Notes: generated from the sequence alone by a model not told the origin. A stretch of 60,386 nucleotides of DNA from Paracoccaceae bacterium (GCA_024636555.1 JAGXGW010000070.1:1-60386); one strand, 5' to 3'. Counted from the first letter of the stretch, positions 1-8,576 are shown. Made by a program: numbers and translations.

Positions 1-81
1 CAGATAATACATCGCCCCGCCCCCGATCAGCGCGCAGACAAGGATCAGCAGGGCCAGAAACTTGCCCATCATGCCGCCCAT
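1..81 (-). CDS. DUF6446 family protein, N-terminal part (runs off the window)
   Basis: The first 27 codons of a minus-strand gene are visible, starting at the ATG at 81 and continuing past the window edge. They read [20 protein letters not shown] and then GGAMYYL, which is one hydrophobic segment near the N terminus. The start overlaps the end of glyQ by 13 bases, so the two are translationally coupled. In Rhodobacteraceae a DUF6446 protein with this kind of N terminus commonly sits between glyQ and glyS. The family call rests on that memory plus position. Function unknown. Confidence 0.6.
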   Translation of the reverse strand, partial: MGGMMGKFLALLILVCALIGGGAMYYL

Positions 82-1004
82 CCCCCCGCTTCGGTCTGCA
101 CAAAGGCATCCGCGCAAGCCTTGGCCAACGCGCGCACGCGCCCGATATAGGCCTGCCGTTCCGTCACCGAGATCACGCCGCGCGCATCCAGCAGGTTGAA
201 CAGATGGCTGGCCTTGATGCACTGGTCATAGGCGGGATGCGCCATGATGATGCGGCGGCCGGTCTTGGGATCATCAGCCGGCAGGGCCAGCAGGCGGGCG
301 CATTCGGCCTCGGCATCCTCGAAATGGCGCAGCAGCATCTCTGTCGTGGCGGCATCGAAATTGTGGCGGCTGTATTCCTGCTCGGTCTGGCGGAACACAT
401 CGCCATAGCTCAGCGGGATCGGCGCATCGGGCGCGTTGTAGGGCATGTCCATCACGTGATCGACGCCCAGCACATACATCGCCAGACGCTCCAGCCCGTA
501 TGTCAGCTCGCCCGAGACGGGGTGGCAGTCATGCCCGCCGACCTGCTGGAAATAGGTGAACTGCGAGACCTCCATCCCGTCGCACCAGACCTCCCAGCCC
601 AGCCCCCATGCGCCCAGCGTCGGGCTTTCCCAGTCATCCTCGACAAAGCGGATGTCATGCATCTCCATGTCGATGCCGATAGCTTCCAGACTGCCCAGAT
701 AAAGCGCCTGCAAATCCGGCGGGCTGGGTTTGATCAACACCTGAAACTGGTAGTAATGCTGCAAGCGGTTCGGGTTCTCGCCGTAGCGGCCATCGGTCGG
801 GCGGCGCGAGGGCTGCACATAGGCGGCCGCCCAGCTTCGCGTACCAAGGCTGCGCAGGGTCGTCGCCGGATGGAACGTACCCGCGCCCACCTCCATGTCA
901 TAAGGCTGCATCAAAGCGCAGCCCTTTTCCGCCCAATAGGCCTGCAGCCGCAGAATGATCTCCTGAAAGCTGCGCGGTGTTGTGCGTGTCTTTGTCATGG
1001 TCAT
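69..1004 (-). CDS. glyQ: Glycine--tRNA ligase alpha subunit
   Basis: Alpha chain of the bacterial alpha2-beta2 glycyl-tRNA synthetase, which charges tRNA-Gly with glycine in the cytoplasm. The protein opens with [20 protein letters not shown] and continues with the [21 protein letters not shown] block, which is diagnostic for GlyQ. The length of about 310 residues is normal. An upstream in-frame codon at 1034 exists, but the Shine-Dalgarno-like GGGAG at 1016-1020 favours the ATG at 1004; the ATG at 998 is also possible. The beta subunit gene is not in the window and is expected just beyond the left edge, after the DUF6446 gene. Confidence 0.95.
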   Translation of the reverse strand: MTMTKTRTTPRSFQEIILRLQAYWAEKGCALMQPYDMEVGAGTFHPATTLRSLGTRSWAAAYVQPSRRPTDGRYGENPNRLQHYYQFQVLIKPSPPDLQALYLGSLEAIGIDMEMHDIRFVEDDWESPTLGAWGLGWEVWCDGMEVSQFTYFQQVGGHDCHPVSGELTYGLERLAMYVLGVDHVMDMPYNAPDAPIPLSYGDVFRQTEQEYSRHNFDAATTEMLLRHFEDAEAECARLLALPADDPKTGRRIIMAHPAYDQCIKASHLFNLLDARGVISVTERQAYIGRVRALAKACADAFVQTEAGGWAA

Positions 1005-1209
1005 CCGTTTCAGCACTCCCCGTGTTGCGGCCAAGCCACCCGCTTGCCCTGCAAGCCTGCGCCGTCGCGCGCTCTACCTACGGGTCGCGTCGGGCGCGGT
1101 CAATTCTGAGATGACGCATTATTGGGGTGCATGCAGGGTTGAATTTGCTAAAACGTCACCGGAGCAGCCGCTCAAGAGCAAAACACACAGGCAGGGTCAC
1201 ATTCCCATC

Positions 1210-2991
1210 ATGTTAAGATTCATTATTGCGATCATCGGGGTCGTCGCGTGCCTCAGCCGCCCGCTTGTCGCGCAGGAAGAGGTGGTCTGGGTTCAGATCG
1301 AGGCGAATTCAACCCTTGCGGAGGCGCAGCAACGCGCCCGTGCCTATGCCGCGGAACTGCCGGATGTGAACGGATTCTCCCTGCTCTCGGGCTGGTATGC
1401 CATCGCGCTGGGGCCATATACCCGCCCCGATGCAGAGCAGGTGCTGCGCGTCTACCGCGCCCAGCGGGTGATCCCCAATGACAGCTATATCGCGTTCACG
1501 AGCGCCTATCGTCAACAATTCTGGCCGGTGGGTGCCGATCTGCTGAACCTGCCCCAGCCCGAAGTACCGGAAGACGCGCCTGTTGATGCGCCCGTCGCAG
1601 CGCTGCCGGATGTCGCGGACACCCTTCCCGAGCCCACCGACGCGGACGGCATCCCGCAGCCGCCCCTGCCCGATGAAAGCCCGAATGAAGCCCGTGCCAG
1701 CGAGGCGCAACTCACCCGCGAGGGGCGTGATGCCTTGCAGGTCGCACTGAAATGGGCAGGCTTTTATGACGGTGCCATCGACGGCGCGTTTGGCCGTGGC
1801 ACCCGTAGCTCCATGGCCGCATGGCAAAGCGCCAACAATTTCGAGCCGACCGGCATCCTGACAACGCTGCAACGCGAAACGCTGCTGGCGCAATACAATG
1901 CGGTGCTGGAGGGGCTGGACCTGCAATTGGTGCGCGATACCACCGCAGGCATCGAAATGGTGTTGCCGCTTGGCGTTTTGCGCTTTGACCGTGTCGAGGC
2001 CCCCTTCGTGCATTACGAGCCCAGCGGCGACATCGACGCGCGGGTGCTGCTGATCAGTCAGGAAGGCGATCAGGCCGCGTTGTTCGGCCTTTACGACATC
2101 ATGCAGACGCTGCAGATCGTGCCCACCGAGGGGCCACGCGAACGGCGCGAGGACGGGTTTACCCTGATCGGACAGGGCGGTGATTTCGTCTCCCATACCG
2201 AGGTCAGCCTGCGTAACGGCCGTGTCAAAGGCTTTACCCTCAAGTGGCCTGCGGGAGACGAAGACCGTCGCCTTCGGCTTTTGGGCGAGATGCAGAAAAG
2301 CTTTGTCCGCATCGACGGCGTGCTGGATTTCAGTGCCGGCATGCCGGGCGAGCAGCGGATCGATCTGGTCTCTGGTCTGGCAATCCGCAAACCGAAGCTG
2401 ACGCGCTCGGGGTTCTATGTCGATAATGCGGGCACGGTCGTGACGTCCGCCGATGCGGTGGCGGGCTGTTCGCGGATCACACTGGACAATGATACCGACG
2501 CACAGGTGATCGGGGCCGATAACGCGCTGGGCTTCGCGGTGCTGCAACCGCGCCGCCCGCTGGCACCGATCTCCTCGGCCCGTTTCCAGACCGCGACTCC
2601 GCGCTTGCAGTCTGAAGTCTCGGTTGCGGGTTTCTCCTATGGCGGCATTCTCAGCGCGCCGACCCTGACGTTCGGCCGGCTGGCAGATCTGCGCGGGCTA
2701 AACGGCGAGGACAGCATCAAGCGGCTGGAGCTCGAGGCGCTGGAAGGCGATATCGGGGGGCCGGTTCTGGATGCGGCAGGCGCTGTTCTGGGCATGCTGC
2801 GCCCGATGCCCGAAGGCGGGCGGCAATTGCCTCAGAACGTCAGCTTCAGTGTGGACGCCGCCGCGATCACCGGAGCCCTCGACCAATTGGGGCTGTCCGT
2901 CAGTCAGGCCGATGGCGGGGCCAGCCTGCATCCCGTCGATCTGACACGGCGCGCCAATGAAATGACCGTACTGGTTGGCTGCTGGGACTGA
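1210..2991 (+). CDS. Secreted SPOR-like/peptidoglycan-binding protein with degenerate trypsin-like domain
   Basis: A 593-residue exported protein. Residues 1-22 form a signal peptide (MLRFIIAIIGVVACLSRPLV then AQ). Residues about 25-105 resemble a SPOR-type domain (WVQIEANSTLAEAQQRARAY). Residues about 166-230 are a PG_binding_1 domain (YDGAIDGAFGRGT). The C-terminal part from about 395 has the layout of a trypsin-like peptidase domain. The usual catalytic positions look lost: the TNAHVV-like motif reads TSADAV (Asp415 where His is expected) and GDSGGP reads GDIGGP (Ile515 where Ser is expected). It is therefore probably a non-catalytic cell-wall-binding scaffold or sensor. A hairpin terminator follows directly. 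The start at 1210 was chosen because the signal peptide begins there. Confidence 0.8.
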   Translation: MLRFIIAIIGVVACLSRPLVAQEEVVWVQIEANSTLAEAQQRARAYAAELPDVNGFSLLSGWYAIALGPYTRPDAEQVLRVYRAQRVIPNDSYIAFTSAYRQQFWPVGADLLNLPQPEVPEDAPVDAPVAALPDVADTLPEPTDADGIPQPPLPDESPNEARASEAQLTREGRDALQVALKWAGFYDGAIDGAFGRGTRSSMAAWQSANNFEPTGILTTLQRETLLAQYNAVLEGLDLQLVRDTTAGIEMVLPLGVLRFDRVEAPFVHYEPSGDIDARVLLISQEGDQAALFGLYDIMQTLQIVPTEGPRERREDGFTLIGQGGDFVSHTEVSLRNGRVKGFTLKWPAGDEDRRLRLLGEMQKSFVRIDGVLDFSAGMPGEQRIDLVSGLAIRKPKLTRSGFYVDNAGTVVTSADAVAGCSRITLDNDTDAQVIGADNALGFAVLQPRRPLAPISSARFQTATPRLQSEVSVAGFSYGGILSAPTLTFGRLADLRGLNGEDSIKRLELEALEGDIGGPVLDAAGAVLGMLRPMPEGGRQLPQNVSFSVDAAAITGALDQLGLSVSQADGGASLHPVDLTRRANEMTVLVGCWD

Positions 2992-3023
2992 TCAGCCTGC
3001 GCGACCACGACACAATGACAGCA

Positions 3024-3050
3024 GGGGCGCAGGTTGCGCCCCTTTTTCTT
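3024..3050 (+). terminator. Rho-independent terminator after the SPOR/PG-binding gene
   Basis: A 7-bp GC stem (GGGGCGC at 3024-3030 with GCGCCCC at 3036-3042), a 5-base loop and a TTTTTCTT tail. It lies between the convergent 593-residue protein gene and trkH. Confidence 0.85.
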
Positions 3051-3069
3051 GCCGCCGGACATGGGAATG

Positions 3070-4518
3070 TCAGACGCGCCAGAACCCCACCGTGAAGACC
3101 GCATAGACCACCAGAAGCTCCAGCCGCCCTACGAACATCGTAAAGCACAAGATCCATTTGGCGGTATCGTTCAGCCCGGCGAAATTGCCCGCAGGCCCGA
3201 TCTCGTCGCCCAGACCGGGGCCGATATTGGCGATTGCAGTCGCCGCCCCCGACACCGATGTGATGAAATCGAGCCCCGTCAGCGACAAAGCCACGGCAAC
3301 GATCCCCAAGGTCAGCAGGAAGAACCCGAAGAAGGAGATGACGGAATCCATCACGTCATCGGTGATCGGCGCGCCCTCGAACCTTGGTACGAAAATTCCA
3401 TGCGGCATCTGCGTCTTGCGGATCTGCGCCTTGATCGAGGAGAACAGGATCTGGTAGCGGAAAATCTTGACCGAGCAGGCGGTCGAGCCGGCACAGCCTC
3501 CGATCAGCCCGATGAAGAAGAACATCGAGATCAGGAACCCGCCCCAGCCCATGTAATCGACGCTGGCATAGCCCGTCCCCGTCATGATCGAAGTAATGTT
3601 GAAAAGCGCCTCGCGGAAGGCCTGTTCAGGGTGGTTAGGAAAGATATTGGTCAGGATGAAGGCAGTGCCGATGGCCAGCCCCATGATGATGCCAATGAAC
3701 CAGCGGACCTGCGTGTCACGCCACAAAGGTTGCGCGGTCCCGTTCAACAATTGGACATAGCGCACGAAGGGAAGCGCCGCGAGGATCATGTAAACTGATG
3801 CGGCATATTCCAGCGGCCCAGAAAAGGCCCCGAAGGAGGCATCATAAGTCGAGAATCCCCCGGTGGACACAGTGGTGAGCGCATGCACAGTGGCGTCGAA
3901 GGCGCTCATGCCCATCACGAGATAGGTGAGCATGCAGGCGATGGTCAAGCCCACATAGATGATCGAGATTTGGGATGCGATGGCGCTGGCACGCGGCAGG
4001 ATCTTCCCCATTGTCTCGAAAGCTTCGGATTTGAAGATCTGCATGCCGCCCACGCGCAACTCGGGCAGAAACACCATAGCCACAACGATGATACCGATCC
4101 CGCCCAGCCATTGCAGGGTGCCGCGCCAGAGCAGCAGGCCCTTGGGCAGGCCGTCAAGCCCGGCGAACACGGTCGAGCCGGTTGTCGTCATCCCCGACAT
4201 CGCCTCGAAGAAAGCGTCGACAAAACGCGCTTCGGTCGCACCCAACACAAAGGGTATCGCGCCGAAAAGAGGCAGGACGAGCCAAACGCTGCTGGTCAGG
4301 ATAAAGGTCTGTTGCAGCGTCAGACCCTCGCGCGCCCCGTTGCTGCAGGCGAGGGCCACAAGACAGCCGGTAAGGAACGTCAGGATCGCGCTGATCGCGA
4401 AGACCGACCACTCGCCGCGCCCCTCGGCCAGATCAATCAATAGCGACGGCACCATGGTCAGACCCAGGGCGGCGACCAGAAGGCCGATAACATATCCTAC
4501 GGGTCTGAGATCCAACAT
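3070..4518 (-). CDS. trkH: TrkH family potassium uptake protein
   Basis: Transmembrane subunit of a Trk/Ktr-type K+ transporter in the inner membrane. It has 482 residues, the usual size for TrkH, with many hydrophobic helices from the start (VGYVIGLLVAALGLTMVPSL). It shows selectivity-filter-like loops including TTTGSTVF, TVSTGGFST, ITSIMTGTGYASVDY and AIANIGPGLG, the four P-loop signatures of the SKT superfamily. No trkA gene is adjacent, so the cytoplasmic regulatory subunit must be encoded elsewhere. The gene runs convergently to the preceding secreted protein and lies downstream of, and in line with, the DUF1127 genes. Confidence 0.93.
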   Translation of the reverse strand: MLDLRPVGYVIGLLVAALGLTMVPSLLIDLAEGRGEWSVFAISAILTFLTGCLVALACSNGAREGLTLQQTFILTSSVWLVLPLFGAIPFVLGATEARFVDAFFEAMSGMTTTGSTVFAGLDGLPKGLLLWRGTLQWLGGIGIIVVAMVFLPELRVGGMQIFKSEAFETMGKILPRASAIASQISIIYVGLTIACMLTYLVMGMSAFDATVHALTTVSTGGFSTYDASFGAFSGPLEYAASVYMILAALPFVRYVQLLNGTAQPLWRDTQVRWFIGIIMGLAIGTAFILTNIFPNHPEQAFREALFNITSIMTGTGYASVDYMGWGGFLISMFFFIGLIGGCAGSTACSVKIFRYQILFSSIKAQIRKTQMPHGIFVPRFEGAPITDDVMDSVISFFGFFLLTLGIVAVALSLTGLDFITSVSGAATAIANIGPGLGDEIGPAGNFAGLNDTAKWILCFTMFVGRLELLVVYAVFTVGFWRV

Positions 4519-4594
4519 GGCCGCTAGGCTTGGCCCCAGCGCGCGGCGCTGTCAAGCGCTACGCAATGTCCGGGAGGCAGGAAAAGGAACCTGC

Positions 4595-4834
4595 TCAGTA
4601 GTAGAAAATGTCACGGAAGACGTGACGCGGGATATCGTCCCGCTCCAGACCCATCGCGGCAAGCTCTTCATCGCTTTTTGCATTTAGCGCATCGATCTCG
4701 TCACTGCGCGACTTGCGGTGGATATAGGCGTTCATCCCCTGCCCGATACCGGCAAAGAATGCGTCGATCCGCGCCATCAGGCGGGCACGTGTGTCGCTGC
4801 GTGGCTGTGTCAGATTGGTTGATTGGGTAGCCAT
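4595..4834 (-). CDS. DUF1127 small protein (first copy)
   Basis: A 79-residue protein with the DUF1127 core near its C terminus (SDEIDALNAKSDEELAAMGL, then RDDIPRHVFRDIFYY). It is arginine-rich with no membrane segment. The start at 4834 is set by a GAGG Shine-Dalgarno six bases upstream of the ATG; a longer frame to 4879 lacks such support. Some alphaproteobacterial DUF1127 proteins are stress- or nutrient-induced and some bind RNA, but no role can be assigned from this sequence. A CTGC-N3-GCAG palindrome lies about 80 bases upstream, matching the operator type in the PHA cluster of this window. A second DUF1127 gene lies directly upstream. Confidence 0.88.
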   Translation of the reverse strand: MATQSTNLTQPRSDTRARLMARIDAFFAGIGQGMNAYIHRKSRSDEIDALNAKSDEELAAMGLERDDIPRHVFRDIFYY

Positions 4835-4911
4835 TATAAACCTCGTTTTCGTTGGTTCGATTGTCTCCCTGCTCAACAATATAGGTCAGTATTTGTGACT
4901 TTACCACTTCC

Positions 4912-4932
4912 AATGCTGCAATGCAGCAATGC
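4912..4932. promoter_or_regulatory. PhaR-type palindrome upstream of first DUF1127 gene
   Basis: Perfect CTGC-AAT-GCAG at 4916-4926, extended by flanking AATG and CAATGC to a TGC-rich repeat. Sites of the form CTGC-N3-GCAG have been reported as targets of the PHA repressor PhaR in Rhodobacter. Assignment here is by pattern only. Confidence 0.55.
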
Positions 4933-4995
4933 GTCAGGGACAATGCAAAGGTCTTGGATTTTGCAAAGCGCTCACGTTTTGACCGCCGGAATGCG

Positions 4996-5020
4996 AAAAG
5001 GCTGCCCTTTCGGACAGCCC
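4996..5020 (-). terminator. Hairpin terminator after second DUF1127 gene
   Basis: On the minus strand GGGCTG ... GCAGCC form a stem followed by TTTTC, about 50 bases after the stop codon of the DUF1127 gene at 5070. It separates the two DUF1127 transcription units. Confidence 0.65.
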
Positions 5021-5069
5021 TTGCCATGCATTTACGCGTCTATCGTAATGCGCGCCACTGATGCCCGGT

Positions 5070-5288
5070 TCAGGCCCAGTAGAGATCGCGGAAAACGTAT
5101 TGCACGATCTGGTCGCGGCGGATGCCAAGATGTGCCAGCTCCGCATCGCTCAGCGCTTCGAGCGCTTGCAACTGATCGGTACGTGCGCGCCGCGCGACAT
5201 AGGCGTTGAAGGCACGGCTCAGCCATGCGGTGAAATGCGTCCAGCCATAGCCATGGGCAATGCCGACGTTTGTTGTGTTGGTGCTCAT
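5070..5288 (-). CDS. DUF1127 small protein (second copy)
   Basis: A 72-residue paralogue of the neighbouring protein. The shared tail reads RTDQLQALEALSDAELAHLG, then RRDQIVQYVFRDLYWA. The start at 5288 was chosen because MSTNTTNVG follows a GAGG Shine-Dalgarno nine bases upstream; the long frame up to 5438 is unsupported. The gene has its own CTGC-N3-GCAG palindrome about 100 bases upstream and its own terminator, so the two copies are probably expressed as separate but co-regulated short transcripts. The biochemical role is unknown. Confidence 0.88.
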   Translation of the reverse strand: MSTNTTNVGIAHGYGWTHFTAWLSRAFNAYVARRARTDQLQALEALSDAELAHLGIRRDQIVQYVFRDLYWA

Positions 5289-5389
5289 CTGTAAAGTCCT
5301 CAAGGTACACCCGGTTTCGGGCTCCCCCCTGAGATAGGTCCTCCTACGGATGCCAACCACCACCAATACTGCAACCCCGCCTTGCGTTT

Positions 5390-5400
5390 TCTGCATCGCA
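5390..5400. promoter_or_regulatory. PhaR-type palindrome upstream of second DUF1127 gene
   Basis: Perfect CTGC-ATC-GCAG. It has the same spacing class as the sites at 4916-4926 and 56069-56079. Pattern-based assignment. Confidence 0.55.
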
Positions 5401-5440
5401 GCATCTGCCTGACCACGACGCGCGTCACGCGCATGCAAAC

Positions 5441-5465
5441 GCCGTCCGGCAGGGAACCGGACGGC
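5441..5465 (-). terminator. Hairpin downstream of folE2
   Basis: A 9-bp perfect stem GCCGTCCGG / CCGGACGGC with a 7-base loop, 34 bases after the folE2 stop. Only a short GTTT tract follows on the minus strand, so termination efficiency is uncertain. Confidence 0.6.
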
Positions 5466-5498
5466 GCATTGCTGTCTTTCTTCGCGGCAGCGTGCTGA

Positions 5499-6599
5499 TC
5501 AGCCGACGTGGAACAAGGTGTTGAACATCTTCGGGTCAACGCTTTCATTGGCAAATGTCGCGCCCTCGGTCAGGATGCTGACGGCATCATGGCTGTGCAG
5601 GCTTTCCTGATGGCTGGCGACAATACGGAAATCGCCCACCCGCTCATCCTGTTGCAACTGCGCGCAAAACAGGCGTGCCGCATCCTCGACGAAAATCGGA
5701 TTGGCCGCGTTCAACTCGGCAAAGGCCTGTTCATCCTCGCGCTTGACCATCACCTGCGTCTCGGTCGGCACCGCCTGACGCGCCATGCCGATCACATCCT
5801 CGAACCACAGGCACGCGCCCTCCATCACCTCGACAGAGATGCGCGCCACAGAGCGTTGCGAATGCGGCGTGGCCATTTGGCCGCGCGTCTGGCGGGCATG
5901 CTCGCTCAGTTCCAGCGAACAGGGGCATGTGGAGGAATAGACGTAATCCAGATGGATGATCTTCTTGCGGATGCCCGCCGTCTCGATCAGTTCCAGCGCG
6001 ATATCGTAATACTGGTAACCTTCCAGCCCCGAACGCAGCGACATGATCTTGACCGGGTAGGAGAAACGCATCTGGATGCGCGCGTCAAAGCTGTCCAGAT
6101 CGGTCATGTAATCCTCAAGCGCCGCCTCGATCACCTCGAAGCTGAAGGTCTTTTCGGAATGCTTGTAGAAAGACCGCATGATCCGGGACATGTTGATGCC
6201 CTTCTTGTCCGCCGCAAGGCTGACGGTGCCTGTCACGCTGGTCTCCAGCGTCAGATCGCCATTGTCGCGGGTGCGGAACCGGATCGGCAGACGGAAATTC
6301 GAGATGCCGACGTGCTGGATCTGCTGGCGCGCGCCCTTGATCAGGCTTGAGGGGCCATTCTGCAGATCGGGCAGGCTGTCCTTATAGGTGCTGTCCACCT
6401 CGAACCCGTAGGGATAGGCGCGCGACAGCACTGGATAGACGGAGGCCTCGACATCAGGCAGCAAGGTGGCAAGTGACGGATCAAGATCCGCAATCTCCGC
6501 CTCGGAGGCGTTGGCCGCCCACAGACGCAACCGCTCCAACGCGACCGCCGCATCCTCGCGGGTGAATTGCCGTTCCAGATCTGGCGTGTGAATGTTCAT
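5499..6599 (-). CDS. folE2: GTP cyclohydrolase FolE2
   Basis: Type IB GTP cyclohydrolase, which converts GTP to dihydroneopterin triphosphate, the first step of folate biosynthesis. Residues 221-231 (YSSTCPCSLEL; Cys225 and Cys227) and HARQTRGQMATPHSQRS form the metal and active-site region of the COG1469 family. The length of 366 residues is usual. An AAGGGG Shine-Dalgarno precedes the ATG at 6599. FolE2 works with metals other than zinc and is Zur-controlled in some bacteria. I see no Zur palindrome in front of this copy, only a GACCGT-N8-ACGGTC inverted repeat at 6625-6644. Confidence 0.95.
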   Translation of the reverse strand: MNIHTPDLERQFTREDAAVALERLRLWAANASEAEIADLDPSLATLLPDVEASVYPVLSRAYPYGFEVDSTYKDSLPDLQNGPSSLIKGARQQIQHVGISNFRLPIRFRTRDNGDLTLETSVTGTVSLAADKKGINMSRIMRSFYKHSEKTFSFEVIEAALEDYMTDLDSFDARIQMRFSYPVKIMSLRSGLEGYQYYDIALELIETAGIRKKIIHLDYVYSSTCPCSLELSEHARQTRGQMATPHSQRSVARISVEVMEGACLWFEDVIGMARQAVPTETQVMVKREDEQAFAELNAANPIFVEDAARLFCAQLQQDERVGDFRIVASHQESLHSHDAVSILTEGATFANESVDPKMFNTLFHVG

Positions 6600-6802
6600 G
6601 ACGTGCCCCTTCGCGTCTTGGTCTGACCGTATCGTAGAACGGTCGGCAGTTTTCTACCAGTAATGAGTTGTTTACGCCACGCGCGCGGGTTTGGATCACT
6701 CGGGTACGGATGATGCGCCAAATCGCTATAATCCTGTTTGCCTTTCGTTTTCCGGTACGCAATTGCGATAGACAGCAGGCCACGACAGGATATGTTTCTG
6801 CC

Positions 6803-7357
6803 ATGGTTTTGGCATGCTGGCTCATTTTCCTCTCCGCATTGGGCACCGTTCTGGCTTTGGCCATCCCGCAAGCGTCGGATTGGCTGCTTCTCAGCGTCCC
6901 TTGTCTGATTGCCAGCGCGATCATCCTGTTCCGGGAATGGACAGGCCGCGCCACCGCCTTGCAGTCATGGATCATCGTGGATGGCTCCAATGTCATGCAC
7001 TGGCAGGATGGCACCGCCCGGCTTGGCCCCCTGCGCGACGTGATCGCCACCCTGCAGGAGAGGGATTTCATTCCCGGTGTCGTTTTCGATGCCAATGCGG
7101 GCTACAAGCTGTCCGACCGCTATCTGGGCGCGGATGCGCTGGGTCACCTGCTCGGGCTGCAACGCGATCAGGTCATGGTCGTGCCCAAGGGCGAGCCGGC
7201 CGATGCCACGATCCTGATCGCCGCGCGCGACCACGGGGTGCGGATCGTGACGAACGACAGGTTCCGCGACTGGGCCGACAGCTTTCCCGAGGTCAGCCAG
7301 TCCTCCACGCTGGTGCGCGGCGGCTACCGTGACGGGCTGCTCTGGCTGGACCTCTAG
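6803..7357 (+). CDS. Membrane-anchored NYN/Zc3h12a-like RNase domain protein
   Basis: A 184-residue protein with two hydrophobic N-terminal segments (about residues 2-20 and 27-43) followed by a PIN/NYN-type nuclease domain of the RNase_Zc3h12a kind. IIVDGSNVMHW at 57-67 carries the acidic Asp60, GVVFDANAG follows, then MVVPKGEPADATIL and RIVTNDRFRDWAD supply the other conserved acidic residues. It is inferred to be an inner-membrane-tethered ribonuclease; the substrate is unknown. The ATG at 6803 fits the membrane segment, with AGGA 12 bases upstream. The gene faces metZ convergently with seven bases between the stop codons. Confidence 0.75.
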   Translation: MVLACWLIFLSALGTVLALAIPQASDWLLLSVPCLIASAIILFREWTGRATALQSWIIVDGSNVMHWQDGTARLGPLRDVIATLQERDFIPGVVFDANAGYKLSDRYLGADALGHLLGLQRDQVMVVPKGEPADATILIAARDHGVRIVTNDRFRDWADSFPEVSQSSTLVRGGYRDGLLWLDL

Positions 7358-7364
7358 ACGCGAT

Positions 7365-8546
7365 TCACGCCTGTTCCAGCGCCTGCATCAGATCGGCCAG
7401 CAGATCGCGGCGATCCTCCAGCCCAACGCTCAGCCGCACCAGACCGGGGCTGATCCCCAGATGCGCCTTCTGCGCGGCAGGCAGACGTTGATGCGTCGTG
7501 GTCGCGGGATGGGTGATGATGGATTTCGCATCGCCCAGATTGTTCGAGAGGATGATGATCTCCAGCGCGTTCAGGAACCGGAACGCCGCCTCCTGCCCGC
7601 CCGCCAGTTCCAGCGCGATCATCGTTCCGCCCTTGTCCATCTGCGCCAGCGTCAACGCCCGTTGCGGATGATCGGCATGGCCGGGATAGATCACGCGGGA
7701 CAGTTTGGGATGATCCGCCAGCGCCTCGGCCAGCACCAGCGCCGTATCGGCCTGCGCCTGCACCCGCAGGTCGATCGTCTCCAGCCCCTTGAGCATGATC
7801 CACGCGGTAAATGGGCTCATCGCGCCGCCGGTGTGTTTCATGTAAGGCTCGACGACGCCGCGGATATAGTCGCGCGTGCCAAGGATCACCCCGCCCAGCG
7901 CGCGGCCCTGCCCGTCGATATGCTTGGTCGCCGAATAGATCACCACATCCGCGCCCAGGTCCAGCGCGCGCGAGAAGACAGGCGTGGAAAAGACATTGTC
8001 CACCACAACGCTCGCCCCCACCGCATGGGCGATCTCGGCCACGGCGGCGATGTCGATCACCTCCAGCGTCGGGTTGGAGATCGACTCGAAAAACGCAACC
8101 TTTGTATCGGGGCGCATCGCCGCGCGCCACTGGTCCAGATCGGTCCCGTCCACCAGCGTCACCTCGACGCCGTAGCGGGTCAACACCTCCTCGAGCACAT
8201 AGAGACACGAGCCGAACAGTGCGCGGGCCGCGACCACATGATCGCCCGCCCGCAACATCGCCGTCAGCGCGCCCGAGACCGCCGCCATGCCCGATGCCGT
8301 AGCGAAAGCGTCCTCGGTCCCTTCCAGTGCAGCGATCCGGTCCTCGAACATCGCCACCGTGGGATTGCCGTAGCGGGCATAGATGAATTCGTCCGGTCCC
8401 GCCTTGAGAAACCGCGCCTCGGCCTGCTCGGCGCTGTCATAGACAAAGCCCTGCGTCAGAAAGATCGCCTCGGACACTTCGTTATATTGCGACCTGCGGA
8501 CCCCGCCATGCACCAGCTTGGTCCGTTTGTTCCAGTCCTTGCTCAT
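7365..8546 (-). CDS. metZ: O-succinylhomoserine sulfhydrylase
   Basis: A PLP enzyme of the Cys/Met metabolism family that joins O-succinylhomoserine and sulfide to make homocysteine in methionine synthesis. The PLP lysine is in SATKHIDGQGR, and YARYGNPTVAMFEDRIAALE and THPATTTHQRL are family blocks. It has 393 residues from the ATG at 8546, which has a GGAGAG Shine-Dalgarno five bases upstream. An in-frame ATG at 8618 directly follows the AAAGAGG at the 3' end of a SAM-II riboswitch and would add 24 residues, reading through a terminator-like hairpin. Expression is expected to fall when SAM is abundant. Confidence 0.93.
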   Translation of the reverse strand: MSKDWNKRTKLVHGGVRRSQYNEVSEAIFLTQGFVYDSAEQAEARFLKAGPDEFIYARYGNPTVAMFEDRIAALEGTEDAFATASGMAAVSGALTAMLRAGDHVVAARALFGSCLYVLEEVLTRYGVEVTLVDGTDLDQWRAAMRPDTKVAFFESISNPTLEVIDIAAVAEIAHAVGASVVVDNVFSTPVFSRALDLGADVVIYSATKHIDGQGRALGGVILGTRDYIRGVVEPYMKHTGGAMSPFTAWIMLKGLETIDLRVQAQADTALVLAEALADHPKLSRVIYPGHADHPQRALTLAQMDKGGTMIALELAGGQEAAFRFLNALEIIILSNNLGDAKSIITHPATTTHQRLPAAQKAHLGISPGLVRLSVGLEDRRDLLADLMQALEQA

Positions 8547-8576
8547 CTCGCTCTCCGTCTGGCGCGTGGCGCGCAC

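Noticed and set aside
204..1109. Long open frame opposite glyQ on the plus strand
   Set aside because: Antisense shadow of a highly conserved gene in GC-rich DNA; the translation has no family features.
1309..2547. 412-codon minus-strand open frame over the SPOR/PG-binding gene
   Set aside because: The plus-strand protein has a signal peptide, domains and terminator; the minus frame is composition-driven.
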